From an uncultured Pseudomonadota bacterium (lineage in GTDB: Bacteria; Desulfobacterota; Syntrophorhabdia; Syntrophorhabdales; Syntrophorhabdaceae): a stretch of DNA of 55,124 bases. Positions 31,319 to 39,488 of this stretch are shown one piece after another. The translations under genes and the position numbers were made by a program. Where the stretch lies: the NCBI GenBank assembly GCA_937862865.1, contig CALMFJ010000156.1, positions 1 through 55,124 on the forward strand. The letters run 5' to 3'. How positions within the stretch are numbered: the stretch's first letter is position 1; every line of letters starts with the position of its first letter. Under the pieces are notes generated by a model. The model searched no databases, was not told the DNA's origin, and saw only the letters and a program-made list of their open reading frames with translations.

Positions 31319-32797
31319 ATGCTCTCGGGGACAAAGACGCTCATCGTTGACGACAATCCCGACGTCATCGCAGTCCTTTCTGATTTCCTTGCATTCAACG
31401 GTTGCGAGGTTCACAAGGCCGTCTGCGGCAGGGAAGCCATCGATGTCCTGGCAAAGAGGGACATCGATGTTGTTATTCTTGACGTCCAGCTTCCCGATAT
31501 CAACGGTATAAACCTCATCGATACGATCAAGGTTGACAGACCGGCCACCGCTGTTGTCATGGCCACCGGCTATTATGACCCGAATTTTGTCATCGACGCG
31601 ATGAAAAAAGGCGCATCCGATTTTCTGCTCAAACCGTTCGAGTTCGATAAACTGCTTCTTGTCATGATGCGGGTCATCCGTGAAAGAAACCTGCTCATCG
31701 AAAAAGAAAACATGATGCAGAACCTCGAGGACAAGAGGAAGATAGAGCATCTCAACAGGGCATTGCAGAAGAAGATCAGAGAACTGACGACGATGTACCA
31801 CATATCGAACAAGTTCAACGCGATAAATATCTTTGAAGACGTGTATGAAAAGATGATCCACATCGTGGGAGAGACCCTCGATGTCCGTTCATGCGGATAT
31901 TACGTCGCCGACCCGGAAGCAGACGAGCTCGTCCTGTATACCGGGCATGTGAAGGACGGGGGCGACCCCGGGGCCGACTGGAAAAGAGTGGGCCTCCCTG
32001 ACGAGTTCAAGAAGGATTATCGCGGGCCGCGCAAGCATCTTGTGCGGGACAACAAGGTTTATCTTCCCCTTGTTATCCAGGGCGAGCCGATCGGGTTCAT
32101 TATGACGGAAGCAAAGCTGAACGGCGGCAACACCCCGACGACGCTCGACAATGACATCTTTTTCCTCCGCCTGATCGCCGAAAAGGCGTCGACCCAGATC
32201 GAGAACAGGATGCTCTATGAAAGCCTGTTCGAAAATATCCTTCATACCTTGCGGTCCTTGATCATCGCCATCAACAGGCGGGATTTCTATACGGACGGCC
32301 ACTGCAAAAGAGTGACGAACTTGAGCCTCGCACTCGGGGAGCGCCTCAGGATAAGCGAATACGAAAAAGATGTGATAAGGGTTGTCGGCCCCGTCCATGA
32401 TCTCGGGAAGATCGGTATCCCGGACAGGATCCTCCTGAAACCGGAGAAACTGACCGACGACGAATATGCGGTCATGAAGAGCCACTCGGAATACGGAGAA
32501 GAGATAATGAGCCGCTTCGAGATACTTGCGAAGGAGGCAAAAATAATACGTCACCACCACGAGCGGTATGACGGGCGCGGCTACCCCGACCGCCTCGCCG
32601 GGGACGACATACCGGTATGTTCACGCATAATAGCGGTATGCGACGCGTATGACGCCATGGTAACAGACCGGCCGTACCGGAAAGGAATGGAAGAAGACGC
32701 GATCCTGACGGAAATGACCCGGTGCAGGGGGAGCCAGTTCGATCCGGTGATAGTCGAGGCATTTAACGAAATTATCCGGGACGGATATGATTGCTGA
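31319..32797 (+). CDS. REC-GAF-HD-GYP response regulator, probable c-di-GMP phosphodiesterase
   Basis: A 492-residue protein. A receiver domain (about 5-122) has LIVDDNPDV and DVVILDVQLPDINGINLIDT with the phospho-aspartate near 54. A GAF-like domain lies about 150-295 (TTMYHISNKFNAINIFEDVY; LPLVIQGEPIGFIMTEA). The C-terminal HD-GYP domain (about 305-490) has GPVHDLGKIGIPDRIL, HHHERYDGRGYPDRLAGDDI and SRIIAVCDAYDAMVTDRPYR, so the HD and GYP residues needed for c-di-GMP hydrolysis are present. AGGGA precedes the ATG. It overlaps the PilZ gene by 11 bases, a direct pairing of a c-di-GMP-degrading enzyme with a putative receptor, just upstream of the stator genes. Confidence 0.92.
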   Translation: MLSGTKTLIVDDNPDVIAVLSDFLAFNGCEVHKAVCGREAIDVLAKRDIDVVILDVQLPDINGINLIDTIKVDRPATAVVMATGYYDPNFVIDAMKKGASDFLLKPFEFDKLLLVMMRVIRERNLLIEKENMMQNLEDKRKIEHLNRALQKKIRELTTMYHISNKFNAINIFEDVYEKMIHIVGETLDVRSCGYYVADPEADELVLYTGHVKDGGDPGADWKRVGLPDEFKKDYRGPRKHLVRDNKVYLPLVIQGEPIGFIMTEAKLNGGNTPTTLDNDIFFLRLIAEKASTQIENRMLYESLFENILHTLRSLIIAINRRDFYTDGHCKRVTNLSLALGERLRISEYEKDVIRVVGPVHDLGKIGIPDRILLKPEKLTDDEYAVMKSHSEYGEEIMSRFEILAKEAKIIRHHHERYDGRGYPDRLAGDDIPVCSRIIAVCDAYDAMVTDRPYRKGMEEDAILTEMTRCRGSQFDPVIVEAFNEIIRDGYDC

Positions 32798-33365
32798 TGG
32801 CGAAAGACGGGAATTTTTCAGGATCCGCGACCGGGTCCCGGTGGAATTCCGCAGCATCAGCCGCGAAGAGTTCATAAAACTGCAGGACACTATCCGCTAC
32901 AATTCAACGCAGGTCGTGGACCGCCTCCACGAACTGTATTTCATGGAGGCCCGCGGCGAAGTCACCGACGGGCAGGACCGGATCTACAGTTACATGCACC
33001 TGATCAACCGGAAACTTGACATGATCATCGAGATGCTGGGCAGGGCCCGGGCCCCCGAAAGCTATGTCAGCATCCAGACGGAGGCGAGCATAAGCGGGTC
33101 GGGCATACAGTTTGCCTGTACCCCGGAGCTTTCAGAAGGCCAGTTCGTCGAGGTCAAGATCATTGTGCCCGTGTTTCCCTACCCCAAGATAACCTGTTTG
33201 TGCCAGGTCGTGCGCACCGAGAAACAGACGGACCCGGCTGTGCCCGGGCAAAAGACCGCGTTCAAGTTTATGGTCATAAATGAAAAAGACCAGGATATCC
33301 TGATCAATTACATCTTTCTGAAGGAACGCCAGTTCCTGCGTGAGAAAAAAGAAACGGCGAGTTGA
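32787..33365 (+). CDS. PilZ-domain protein, atypical
   Basis: A 192-residue protein. The N-terminus has the PilZ R-x3-R motif (RREFFR, R8/R12). The second PilZ motif, usually D/N-h-S-x-x-G, appears as S101-I-S-G-S-G106, so the first position is Ser rather than Asp/Asn. The two motifs are about 88 residues apart, with an alpha-helical segment between (VVDRLHELYFMEARGEVTDG; INRKLDMIIEMLGRAR). This is longer than the usual spacing. It then continues as a beta-barrel with QFVEVKIIVPVFPYPKI and CLCQVVRTEKQ. It overlaps the HD-GYP gene by 11 bases and precedes motA by 6, so it probably couples c-di-GMP (or another signal) to the stator or flagellar brake. Confidence 0.82.
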   Translation: MIADGERREFFRIRDRVPVEFRSISREEFIKLQDTIRYNSTQVVDRLHELYFMEARGEVTDGQDRIYSYMHLINRKLDMIIEMLGRARAPESYVSIQTEASISGSGIQFACTPELSEGQFVEVKIIVPVFPYPKITCLCQVVRTEKQTDPAVPGQKTAFKFMVINEKDQDILINYIFLKERQFLREKKETAS

Positions 33366-33371
33366 TGAGCT

Positions 33372-34139
33372 ATGGATATTGCCACAATACTTGGCCTGGT
33401 AATTGGTATCGGAGCGGTGCTCGTGTCTTTCCTCATGGAAGGCGGGCACCTGTCCGCACTGATACAGGTGCCGGCGATGATACTTGTCATATTCGGGACT
33501 TTTGGAGCGGCGACCGTAACGACATCTGTTAAACAGCTCATCAATCTGCCGAACCTGATGCGGGTCGCTTTCTTCGAGAAGCAGATGGATTCCCCCCGGC
33601 TCATCGACCTCTTGTTCGACCTGTCCCAGAAGGCGCGCAAGAACGGGCTTTTGAGCCTGGAGAAGGACCTCGATTCCATTCACGAGCCTTTCCTGCGCAA
33701 GGCCGTCCAGCTTGCCATCGACGGGTTCGAGACCAACAAGATCCGGGAGATACTCGAGATCGAGATGGCGTACATCGAAGAGCGGCACAAAGCGGGTGCG
33801 AACTTCTTCATGAAGCTCGGCGGGTTCTCGCCGACGCTCGGCATCATGGGCACTGTGCTCGGGCTCATCCATGCGCTGGGCAACATGGAGAACAGCTCGA
33901 ATATGGCGTCCGCCATCGCGAGCGCATTTATTGCGACCCTCTGGGGCGTCGCGCTCGCGAACCTCATCTACCTTCCGATATCGGACAAACTCAAGCAGAA
34001 ACATCAGGACGAGGCGCTCTACCTCGAGATCATCACCGAGGGCGCCATATCGCTTGCGATGGGCGATAATCCGAGGGTCATTCGCACAAAGCTCGTCTCG
34101 TTCCTGCTGCCCGACAAACGTTCGGAGGCCGTACAATGA
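33372..34139 (+). CDS. motA: Flagellar stator protein MotA
   Basis: A 255-residue inner-membrane protein of the MotA family, the channel subunit that uses ion flow to push the rotor. It opens with MDIATILGLVIGIGAVLVSF (first membrane helix) and a second helix near 30-50. The cytoplasmic domain contains the rotor-interacting charged region (FFEKQMDSPRLIDLLFDLSQ, LIDLLFDLSQKARKNGLLSL). The last two helices are in FSPTLGIMGTVLGLIHALGN and ASAIASAFIATLWGVALANL. The start is 6 bases after the PilZ gene, and the stop overlaps motB by four bases (ATGA). Whether it uses protons or sodium cannot be decided from sequence alone. Confidence 0.95.
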   Translation: MDIATILGLVIGIGAVLVSFLMEGGHLSALIQVPAMILVIFGTFGAATVTTSVKQLINLPNLMRVAFFEKQMDSPRLIDLLFDLSQKARKNGLLSLEKDLDSIHEPFLRKAVQLAIDGFETNKIREILEIEMAYIEERHKAGANFFMKLGGFSPTLGIMGTVLGLIHALGNMENSSNMASAIASAFIATLWGVALANLIYLPISDKLKQKHQDEALYLEIITEGAISLAMGDNPRVIRTKLVSFLLPDKRSEAVQ

Positions 34140-34867
34140 GGCGTCGCAAGAAACCGGAAGAGCATGACAACCTCGAGCGCTGGCTCATCACGTATGCCGA
34201 CCTCATAACCCTGCTCCTGGCCTTTTTTATCATGATGTACACGTTTTCCAAGCAGGACACCCAGAAATACCGTGAAGTGACGGGACATCTCAAGACGATA
34301 TTCGCGGGCGGACCACCCGTCGGGGCGCACGGCGGCGCATTGGCCTCGGTTCCCTTCGACATTTCCCTGGCGCCCCGCGGCTCGACGAAGGACGTGAAAG
34401 AGAGGCTTGAACAGGAGATTGACAGGGCCGAGGCGAACGGGGACGAGGTCTACAAGAAGATGTCCGTTATCAGTGATGAGCGCGGCATCGTGATACGCAT
34501 TCTGGACGAGGCCTTTTTCGACCCGGGCAAGGCCGATCTCAAGCAGGGTGCGAAAAAGACGCTTGACCGCCTTGCCCCGGTCATAAGCGCCGTAAGCAAT
34601 CCAGTCCGGGTGGAAGGCCACACCGACAATATCCCGATCGCCACATCTGAGTTTCGTTCCAACTGGGAGCTCTCGGTAAGGCGGGCAACCGAAGTGATAC
34701 GCTACCTGATAGAAAGGCACGAGCTCTCCCCCGGGAGAATATCCGCCGTCGGGTACGCGGAATACCACCCCGTCGTCCCGAACACCACACCCGAAAACCG
34801 CTCCCGGAACCGCAGGATAGAAATAATAGTGTCCAAATCGCTGCAGGAAAAAGGCTATGGGCAATAG
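34136..34867 (+). CDS. motB: Flagellar stator protein MotB
   Basis: A 243-residue protein. The single transmembrane helix is in WLITYADLITLLLAFFIMMY, with the ion-binding aspartate at D22. A plug and linker follow (FSKQDTQKYREVTGHLK). The periplasmic OmpA-like peptidoglycan-binding domain is at about 120-240 (PVRVEGHTDNIPIATSEFRS, NWELSVRRATEVIRYLIE, ISAVGYAEYHPVVPN). It forms the stator with MotA (overlap of four bases). The last four residues (GYGQ) and the TAG stop are encoded by an AGGCTAT/GGGCAAT heptamer repeat, so the original C-terminus may have been replaced or shortened by that repeat. Confidence 0.95.
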   Translation: MRRRKKPEEHDNLERWLITYADLITLLLAFFIMMYTFSKQDTQKYREVTGHLKTIFAGGPPVGAHGGALASVPFDISLAPRGSTKDVKERLEQEIDRAEANGDEVYKKMSVISDERGIVIRILDEAFFDPGKADLKQGAKKTLDRLAPVISAVSNPVRVEGHTDNIPIATSEFRSNWELSVRRATEVIRYLIERHELSPGRISAVGYAEYHPVVPNTTPENRSRNRRIEIIVSKSLQEKGYGQ

Positions 34868-34921
34868 GCTATGGGCAACAGGAAAAACCTTCCTATCGCC
34901 CATAGCCTATTGCCCATAGCC
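34852..34921. repeat. Inverted heptanucleotide repeat element; 24-base-pair hairpin after motB
   Basis: Left arm units: AGGCTAT, GGGCAAT, AGGCTAT, GGGCAAC (34852-34879). Centre: AGGAAAAACC, then TTCC. Right arm units: TATCGCC, CATAGCC, TATTGCC, CATAGCC (34894-34921). Positions 34853-34876 are a perfect inverted complement of 34898-34921 (24 base pairs, 21-base loop). The left arm contains the motB stop codon. As RNA it would be a very strong hairpin and may end the motility transcript. It has the same plan as 9471-9560. Confidence 0.92.
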
Positions 34922-34991
34922 CGCCGTTTATATTAGCTAAACCCGATCAAACACTCTCATTTTATTATTTTTCATAAATGGAAGAAATTTC

Positions 34992-35021
34992 TTGCATATT
35001 TTGTAGATAGGGGAGTATAAA
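34992..35021 (+). promoter_or_regulatory. Sigma-70 promoter of the HU gene
   Basis: TTGCAT at 34992-34997, an 18-base spacer, and TATAAA at 35016-35021 in an AT-rich stretch, about 62 bases before the HU start. The leader is short with an AAAGGAGGGG ribosome site (about 35069-35078). The sequence is clearly different from the sigma-28 sites upstream. Confidence 0.7.
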
Positions 35022-35083
35022 CTATTTAGACGGGGGTCGGGCTGTAAACCCGTGGTAAACAATAATCTAAAGGAGGGGTATGT

Positions 35084-35353
35084 ATGACGAAGGCGGAATT
35101 GATCAGTAAGATGGCAGCAGGCTCAAAAATATCTAAAGCCGCTGCAGGCAAGGCCTTGGAAGCTTTTCTCGATGGTGTGAAGGCAGCCCTCAAGAAAGAC
35201 GAACGCGTAACACTTGTCGGTTTTGGCACCTTTTCAGTCTCAAAGAGGAAAGCCCGCAAGGGAAGAAACCCGAGGACAGGCAAAGAGATCAAAATCCCTT
35301 CACGGAAAGTACCGAAATTCACCGCTGGAAAAGCACTCAAGGATGCCATCTGA
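35084..35353 (+). CDS. hup: HU-family DNA-binding protein
   Basis: An 89-residue histone-like nucleoid protein of the HU/IHF family. It starts [20 protein letters not shown] and has the conserved [20 protein letters not shown] (beta-arm region, about 45-64). [20 protein letters not shown] is the usual DNA-gripping arm and base, with a short C-terminal helix. HU (homodimer-like features) is favoured over IHF, though the two cannot be firmly separated here. It is a monocistronic unit with its own sigma-70 promoter (34992-35021) and terminator (35379-35409). Confidence 0.93.
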   Translation: MTKAELISKMAAGSKISKAAAGKALEAFLDGVKAALKKDERVTLVGFGTFSVSKRKARKGRNPRTGKEIKIPSRKVPKFTAGKALKDAI

Positions 35354-35378
35354 TCTACAATTTCGAGTAATTTAATAC

Positions 35379-35409
35379 AAAAATGCCTCTCATGATGAGA
35401 GGCATTTTT
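35379..35409. terminator. Bidirectional intrinsic terminator between HU and hemC
   Basis: AAAAATGCCTCTCAT (35379-35393) and its perfect reverse complement ATGAGAGGCATTTTT (35395-35409) flank a single G. Each strand shows a GC-containing hairpin followed by a T-run, so it can stop both HU transcription and the convergent hemC operon, whose last stop is at 35472. Confidence 0.9.
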
Positions 35410-35471
35410 GTTCCCTCGTCTTCCCTGATGGTCGGTCTCGTTGTATACGGGATACGGAATACCGGGTGGGG

Positions 35472-36362
35472 CTACCGGTGGCCGAGAAGAATGTTTATAG
35501 CCCGGGATATGAGGGTGTCCGTGTCGGAGATAGAAGCCGATAAGGCTTCATGGGCGAGGGTCGCGCCTTCCTCGTTGCCGAGGGAGAGGTTGAGGTCGAT
35601 GCGGTCGCCCTCGATGCGGGCGTTGATGCCGAGCGGTATGTTGCACCCGCCTCCGATGGCGGCCTGTATGGCGCGCTCGATGGTGACCTCGTTATACGTG
35701 TTTGTATGGTTTATCGGCCGGACGAGCGCGGCCGCTTCATCGTCGCGTCTCACCTCGATGCCGATGGCGCCCTGCCCGGCGCTGGGCACCATGATGTCAG
35801 CTGGGATGATCTGGGTAATTGAGGTGTGGAGCCCGAGGCGGCGGACGCCGGCCGCGGCGAGTATGATGCCGTCGAGGCCCTCGGCATCCATCTTTCTCAA
35901 ACGCGTGTCGACATTGCCCCGCACGGGAACGACGGTGATGCCGGGCCGGTGCCGGAGGATCTGGGCCTTTCTGCGCAGGCTCCCCGTGCCGATGCGGCAG
36001 CCGGGGATAAGCTCCCCGATATCCTTCAGGCGGGTCGATATGAAGACGTCACGCGGGTCCTCGCGCTTGAGGAAACCCTCGATAGTGAGGCCCTCTGCAA
36101 GGTCGGCCGGGATGTCCTTTGTGCTGTGCACCGCGAGGTCGATCGAGCCGCGTGCCAGCTCATCCTCGATCTCCTTGACGAAGACGCCTTTCCCGCCGAT
36201 AGCCGCAAGCGGCTTGTCCCACACGGTGTCGCCGGTCGTTTTGATGAGCTTCACCTCAAAGGTATGCCCCGGATGTGCGCCCTTCAATGCGTCTATGACA
36301 ATGCGGGCCTGGGCAAGTGCGAGCTTAGACCCCCGTGTCCCCACTATCCACGTCGTTTTCAT
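35472..36362 (-). CDS. hemC: Hydroxymethylbilane synthase (porphobilinogen deaminase)
   Basis: HemC polymerises four porphobilinogens to hydroxymethylbilane in tetrapyrrole synthesis. The 296-residue product has the N-terminal WIVGTRGSKLALAQARIVID, the catalytic aspartate region DLAVHSTKDIPADL (D83), EDPRDVFIST, IGTGSLRRKAQILRHRPGIT, and the dipyrromethane-cofactor cysteine C240 in AIGGGCNIPLG. The start overlaps hemA by 38 bases. It is the last gene of the acylphosphatase-sirohaem-ccsA-hemA-hemC operon and is followed by the bidirectional terminator at 35379-35409. Confidence 0.97.
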   Translation of the reverse strand: MKTTWIVGTRGSKLALAQARIVIDALKGAHPGHTFEVKLIKTTGDTVWDKPLAAIGGKGVFVKEIEDELARGSIDLAVHSTKDIPADLAEGLTIEGFLKREDPRDVFISTRLKDIGELIPGCRIGTGSLRRKAQILRHRPGITVVPVRGNVDTRLRKMDAEGLDGIILAAAGVRRLGLHTSITQIIPADIMVPSAGQGAIGIEVRRDDEAAALVRPINHTNTYNEVTIERAIQAAIGGGCNIPLGINARIEGDRIDLNLSLGNEEGATLAHEALSASISDTDTLISRAINILLGHR

Positions 36363-37623
36363 CGTTTTCCTCGAATTGGAAGAGCTTTTTCAGTGCGTCG
36401 AACACGGCCGGGTCCTGAGTGTCCTTGAGCAGGGCCAGGTACGGATGGACCAGCTTGTTCACGATCGAGCGCGTCATTGCGTCCATCGCGGCTGCGACCT
36501 CGGGGTCCCTGTCGGGAAGCCTGGCGATTGTCCTTTTGACCTCGCGGGCCCTGATGATGTCGGCGGTTGCCGTGATATGACTGATCAGCGGGTTCACGTC
36601 GACCTTATCAAGCCATTCCGAGAACCTTGACGCCTCGTCCTCTATGATGACCTGCGCCTTTTCAGATTCCTTTACCCGGTTCGACAGGTGCTTCAGGGAC
36701 AGATCCTTGAGATCGTCGATATCGTAGAGGTAGACATTGTCCATATCGTTGACGGCCGGGTCGACGTCCCGGGGCACCGCTATGTCAATGAAGAATAGAG
36801 GCCGGTTCTTTCGTTTCTTCATCGCCGTATGGAGCATGTCCGGCGCAATGAGAGGCACGTCGGACCCGGTCGACGTCAGGACCACGTCGACCACCGTGAG
36901 GAGCTCGAACAACGATTCGAAAGGGCGTGCTTCCCCGATTATCTCGTCTGCCAGTTTGCGGGCCTTCTGGAATGTCCTGTTCGTGATGAAAATGTCCGGC
37001 ACCCCTTCTCTTTGAAAGTATTTCAGGGCGACTTCGCACATCTCTCCGGCACCGACGACGAGTATCTTCTTCTCGTCGAGGCTGCCGAAGATCCTCCTGG
37101 CGAGCTCCACTGCCATCGAGCTGATGGACAGCGGGTTATACCCTATCTTCGTTTCGGTCCGTATCCGCTTGGCAACGTTGAACGTCTTGTGAAAGGTCTT
37201 GTTCAGGAAAAACCCGGTTGTTTTCGAAGACGCCGCGATCCGGTACGCCTCTTTCACCTGCCCGAATATCTCGGGTTCGCCGATGACCATCGAATCGAGC
37301 CCGGAGGCAACGAGAAAAAGGTGGCGGAAGGCGTCTTCGTCCCGGAAGCTGTACGTATACCGGTCGAACACGTCAGCCCCGGCTTTTACCGCATCCGACA
37401 GGACGTGCCGGATTTTCTTCACCATCGCATCGTTGTTGTCCCCGGAGTAATATATTTCGGTCCTGTTGCACGTGGACAGGACGACAGCCTCGTTTATCCC
37501 TTCCTGCTGTATTCTGGCGAGGATGTCGGGGATCGATCCTTCCTTGATGTAGAACTTCTCCCTGACCTCGAGCGGTGCCGTGTTATGGTTGAGACCGATT
37601 ATGCCGATAGCCCGTTTCTTCAT
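36325..37623 (-). CDS. hemA: Glutamyl-tRNA reductase
   Basis: HemA reduces glutamyl-tRNA to glutamate-1-semialdehyde, the first step of C5-pathway tetrapyrrole synthesis. The 432-residue product has IGIIGLNHNTAPLEVREKFY at the N-terminus, the catalytic cysteine C52 in VVLSTCNRTEIYYS, and SGLDSMVIGEPEIFGQVKEA. The NADPH-binding part is KKILVVGAGEMCEVALKYFQ, and a C-terminal dimerisation helix follows. ATG 37623 starts two bases after the ccsA stop; the ribosome site is poor, so coupling with ccsA is likely. A longer in-frame version would run through ccsA and is rejected. It precedes and overlaps hemC. Confidence 0.97.
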   Translation of the reverse strand: MKKRAIGIIGLNHNTAPLEVREKFYIKEGSIPDILARIQQEGINEAVVLSTCNRTEIYYSGDNNDAMVKKIRHVLSDAVKAGADVFDRYTYSFRDEDAFRHLFLVASGLDSMVIGEPEIFGQVKEAYRIAASSKTTGFFLNKTFHKTFNVAKRIRTETKIGYNPLSISSMAVELARRIFGSLDEKKILVVGAGEMCEVALKYFQREGVPDIFITNRTFQKARKLADEIIGEARPFESLFELLTVVDVVLTSTGSDVPLIAPDMLHTAMKKRKNRPLFFIDIAVPRDVDPAVNDMDNVYLYDIDDLKDLSLKHLSNRVKESEKAQVIIEDEASRFSEWLDKVDVNPLISHITATADIIRAREVKRTIARLPDRDPEVAAAMDAMTRSIVNKLVHPYLALLKDTQDPAVFDALKKLFQFEENDENDVDSGDTGV

Positions 37624-37625
37624 GT

Positions 37626-38441
37626 CTATATGTACGTGTGGTTGCCCTTCAGGAGAAAGTTTACGCCAAGAAAGGTGAAGACGATGAGTATAAACCCGAG
37701 GATCATCATGTATGCTGTACGCTTGCCCCGCCATCCGAGGGCGAGCCTGTTGTGGAACAGGATGGCATATACGATCCAGGTTATAAGGGACCATGTCTCT
37801 TTCGGGTCCCACTGCCAGTACGAGCCCCAGGCAAAACCGGCCCACATCGAGCCCGTTATGATGCCCGCTGTCAAAAACGGGAACCCCAGGGACATGCACC
37901 TGTAATTGATCCTGTCGAGAGTCGACAGTGAAGGGAATTTTTCCGAGAAGAAAAACGCCCTTTTTTTCTTGATCTCTTTTTCAACCGCCAGGTAGACGAG
38001 GGAAATAAAGAACCCGACGATAAATATGCTGTTCCCTATGAAGGACAGGATGGTATGGGCGGGGAGCCACGCGCTTTTCAAAGCCGGCACCAGGGGCTTG
38101 ATCTCCGACGGGAAGTTAAGGGACATTATCAAGATGAAGCTCACAAGCGGCGCGATGATGCACCCGATCATGGGGACGCGGTATGCCCGCCGGATATAGA
38201 AAAAAAAGCCCGTGATGCACAGGGACAGGAACGACAGCGATTCATAGACGTTCGTTATCGGCGTGTACCCTGCCGCACAATACCGCGTGATAAGGCTTGC
38301 CAGGTGAATGACGAAAGCCGTGAGGATGCTGTAGTATCCGGGTCTTTCAAGGACAGGCCTGTTGAGGGCGAGGCTCAGGGCGTATGTGAGCGTGGACAGG
38401 AGATAGAAACCGAGGGCTGCGTAAAGGAGATAGACGTTCAT
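37626..38441 (-). CDS. ccsA: Cytochrome c biogenesis protein CcsA/HemX family
   Basis: A 271-residue integral membrane protein with about eight hydrophobic segments. It has the tryptophan-rich haem-handling motif WAGFAWGSYWQWDPKETWSL near 211-230 and conserved histidines (LPAHTILSFIGN; LFHNRLALGWRG). CcsA (ResC) with CcsB moves haem across the membrane for c-type cytochrome assembly (system II). A related HemX protein affects HemA level in Bacillus. No ccsB/resB is in the window, so the HemX role is possible given that hemA follows directly. It overlaps the precorrin-2 dehydrogenase gene by four bases. Confidence 0.9.
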   Translation of the reverse strand: MNVYLLYAALGFYLLSTLTYALSLALNRPVLERPGYYSILTAFVIHLASLITRYCAAGYTPITNVYESLSFLSLCITGFFFYIRRAYRVPMIGCIIAPLVSFILIMSLNFPSEIKPLVPALKSAWLPAHTILSFIGNSIFIVGFFISLVYLAVEKEIKKKRAFFFSEKFPSLSTLDRINYRCMSLGFPFLTAGIITGSMWAGFAWGSYWQWDPKETWSLITWIVYAILFHNRLALGWRGKRTAYMMILGFILIVFTFLGVNFLLKGNHTYI

Positions 38442-39082
38442 GGTATCCGGCTTTTCACGACCCTTTTCATGCCTGAAGTGCCCGTTTTGACTATCTCCTC
38501 CCGGTCCATGGAGCCGATATATCTCATAATGCTCCGGCGCACCGCTTTGTCAGCCACTGTTTTGAGAAGATAGCGGCGCACCGCACCGATGATCCGGACA
38601 TAGGCAACCCAGTCCCGGTTCATGGTCTCTTCGACAGATTGCCGGATCTTTTTTGATGCCATGGGGAGGATCCCCGAAGTTGATATCGCTATCGTAACGT
38701 CGCCCCTTCTGACAATGGACGGGACGATGAAATCGCATTCCTCGGGCCGGTCGACGACATTGACGGGTATCCTGAGTTCAGCGGCATTTTCCCGTATGAG
38801 ACGGTTCGTTTCCCTGTCGTCGGTGCATGCGAAGATGATGACGGCATGTGCGTGATCGCCCGGCCTGTATTCACGAAGGGCCAGGCTGATCCTGCCGGCC
38901 TCGGCGAGATGCTTGAGCTTCTTCGTTGCCTTCGGGCTTACGACGCGGACGGAGGCCCTGAATTTCAGGAGCATCACCGCCTTGCGCTCGGCCACGGCAC
39001 CGCCTCCGATTATCAGGCATTCCTTGCCCGCGACATCGAGAAAAACGGGGTAATAGTGGTGCCGGTCAGTATCTGATCTCAA
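38438..39082 (-). CDS. Precorrin-2 dehydrogenase / sirohydrochlorin ferrochelatase-type protein (CysG N-terminal domain)
   Basis: About 214 residues, equivalent to the N-terminal (Met8/SirC) part of sirohaem synthase. YYPVFLDVAGKECLIIGGGA is the start of the Rossmann domain (NAD motif), then SVRVVSPKATKKLKHLAEAG, IFACTDDRETNRLIRENAAE, VNVVDRPEECDFIVPSIVRR and DVTIAISTSGILPMASKKIR. It oxidises precorrin-2 to sirohydrochlorin, feeding sirohaem or an alternative haem route. No ATG fits between the acylphosphatase stop and the domain start. TTG 39082 (or GTG 39097) inside the acylphosphatase gene is my choice, with low certainty. It overlaps ccsA by four bases. Confidence 0.85.
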   Translation of the reverse strand: MRSDTDRHHYYPVFLDVAGKECLIIGGGAVAERKAVMLLKFRASVRVVSPKATKKLKHLAEAGRISLALREYRPGDHAHAVIIFACTDDRETNRLIRENAAELRIPVNVVDRPEECDFIVPSIVRRGDVTIAISTSGILPMASKKIRQSVEETMNRDWVAYVRIIGAVRRYLLKTVADKAVRRSIMRYIGSMDREEIVKTGTSGMKRVVKSRIP

Positions 39083-39341
39083 ATTTCGGGAACCCACCCG
39101 TGTATTCTTCAAACGACACATCGGTCCATTCGACTGAGGCCCCGGGCGGGCCCGTATGAGACCAGCGGACCAATGCCCCGACATTTTCCTTCTCGCCTTC
39201 ACACACGATCTCGACCGTCCCGTCCGGACGGTTCCTCACCCATCCGGTAAGTCCAAGGCCCGTTGCTTCCCGCTGAGTCAGGTACCGGAAGTAAACCCCC
39301 TGGACGATGCCGTGAACGATTATGTGCGCCCTTGTCTTCAT
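39066..39341 (-). CDS. acyP: Acylphosphatase
   Basis: A 91-residue protein that hydrolyses carboxyl-phosphate bonds such as acetyl phosphate or acylated phosphates. The family motif is complete: AHIIVHGIVQGVYFRYLTQR, where VQGVYFR is the phosphate loop and R19 the catalytic-type arginine, then GLTGWVRNRPDGTVEIVCEG with the catalytic-type asparagine. It is the first gene of the tetrapyrrole operon and overlaps the following gene by about 17 bases. The functional link to tetrapyrrole synthesis is not obvious and may be positional. The upstream 147 bases are shared with the divergent activase promoter. Confidence 0.95.
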   Translation of the reverse strand: MKTRAHIIVHGIVQGVYFRYLTQREATGLGLTGWVRNRPDGTVEIVCEGEKENVGALVRWSHTGPPGASVEWTDVSFEEYTGGFPKFEIRY

Positions 39342-39401
39342 TCGTCTGAAAACCCTGTTATATCAATGCTCTGCCGGATGCCGTCTTCCTTACATTCTCT
39401 C

Positions 39402-39430
39402 TTGTTGGTAAAGGTTTTTTGTATTATACT
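39402..39430 (+). promoter_or_regulatory. Sigma-70 promoter of the activase gene
   Basis: TTGTTG (39402-39407), a 17-base spacer, and TATACT (39425-39430), 59 bases before the ATG at 39489. It lies in the 147-base spacer between divergent acyP and the activase gene. No strong mirror promoter for acyP was identified by eye. Confidence 0.75.
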
Positions 39431-39488
39431 TATCACAACATTCACATAAAATCCAGCTTGCGTCGGGCCTTTGAGGGGAAAAGCGAAT

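Noticed and set aside
35383-36630. Long plus-strand frame across hemC and hemA
   Set aside because: It overlaps the terminator at 35379-35409 and two certain genes on the other strand; composition is shadow-like.
37624-37899. 92-residue extension of HemA
   Set aside because: It would run through the end of ccsA; the family start IGIIGLNHNT follows ATG 37623.
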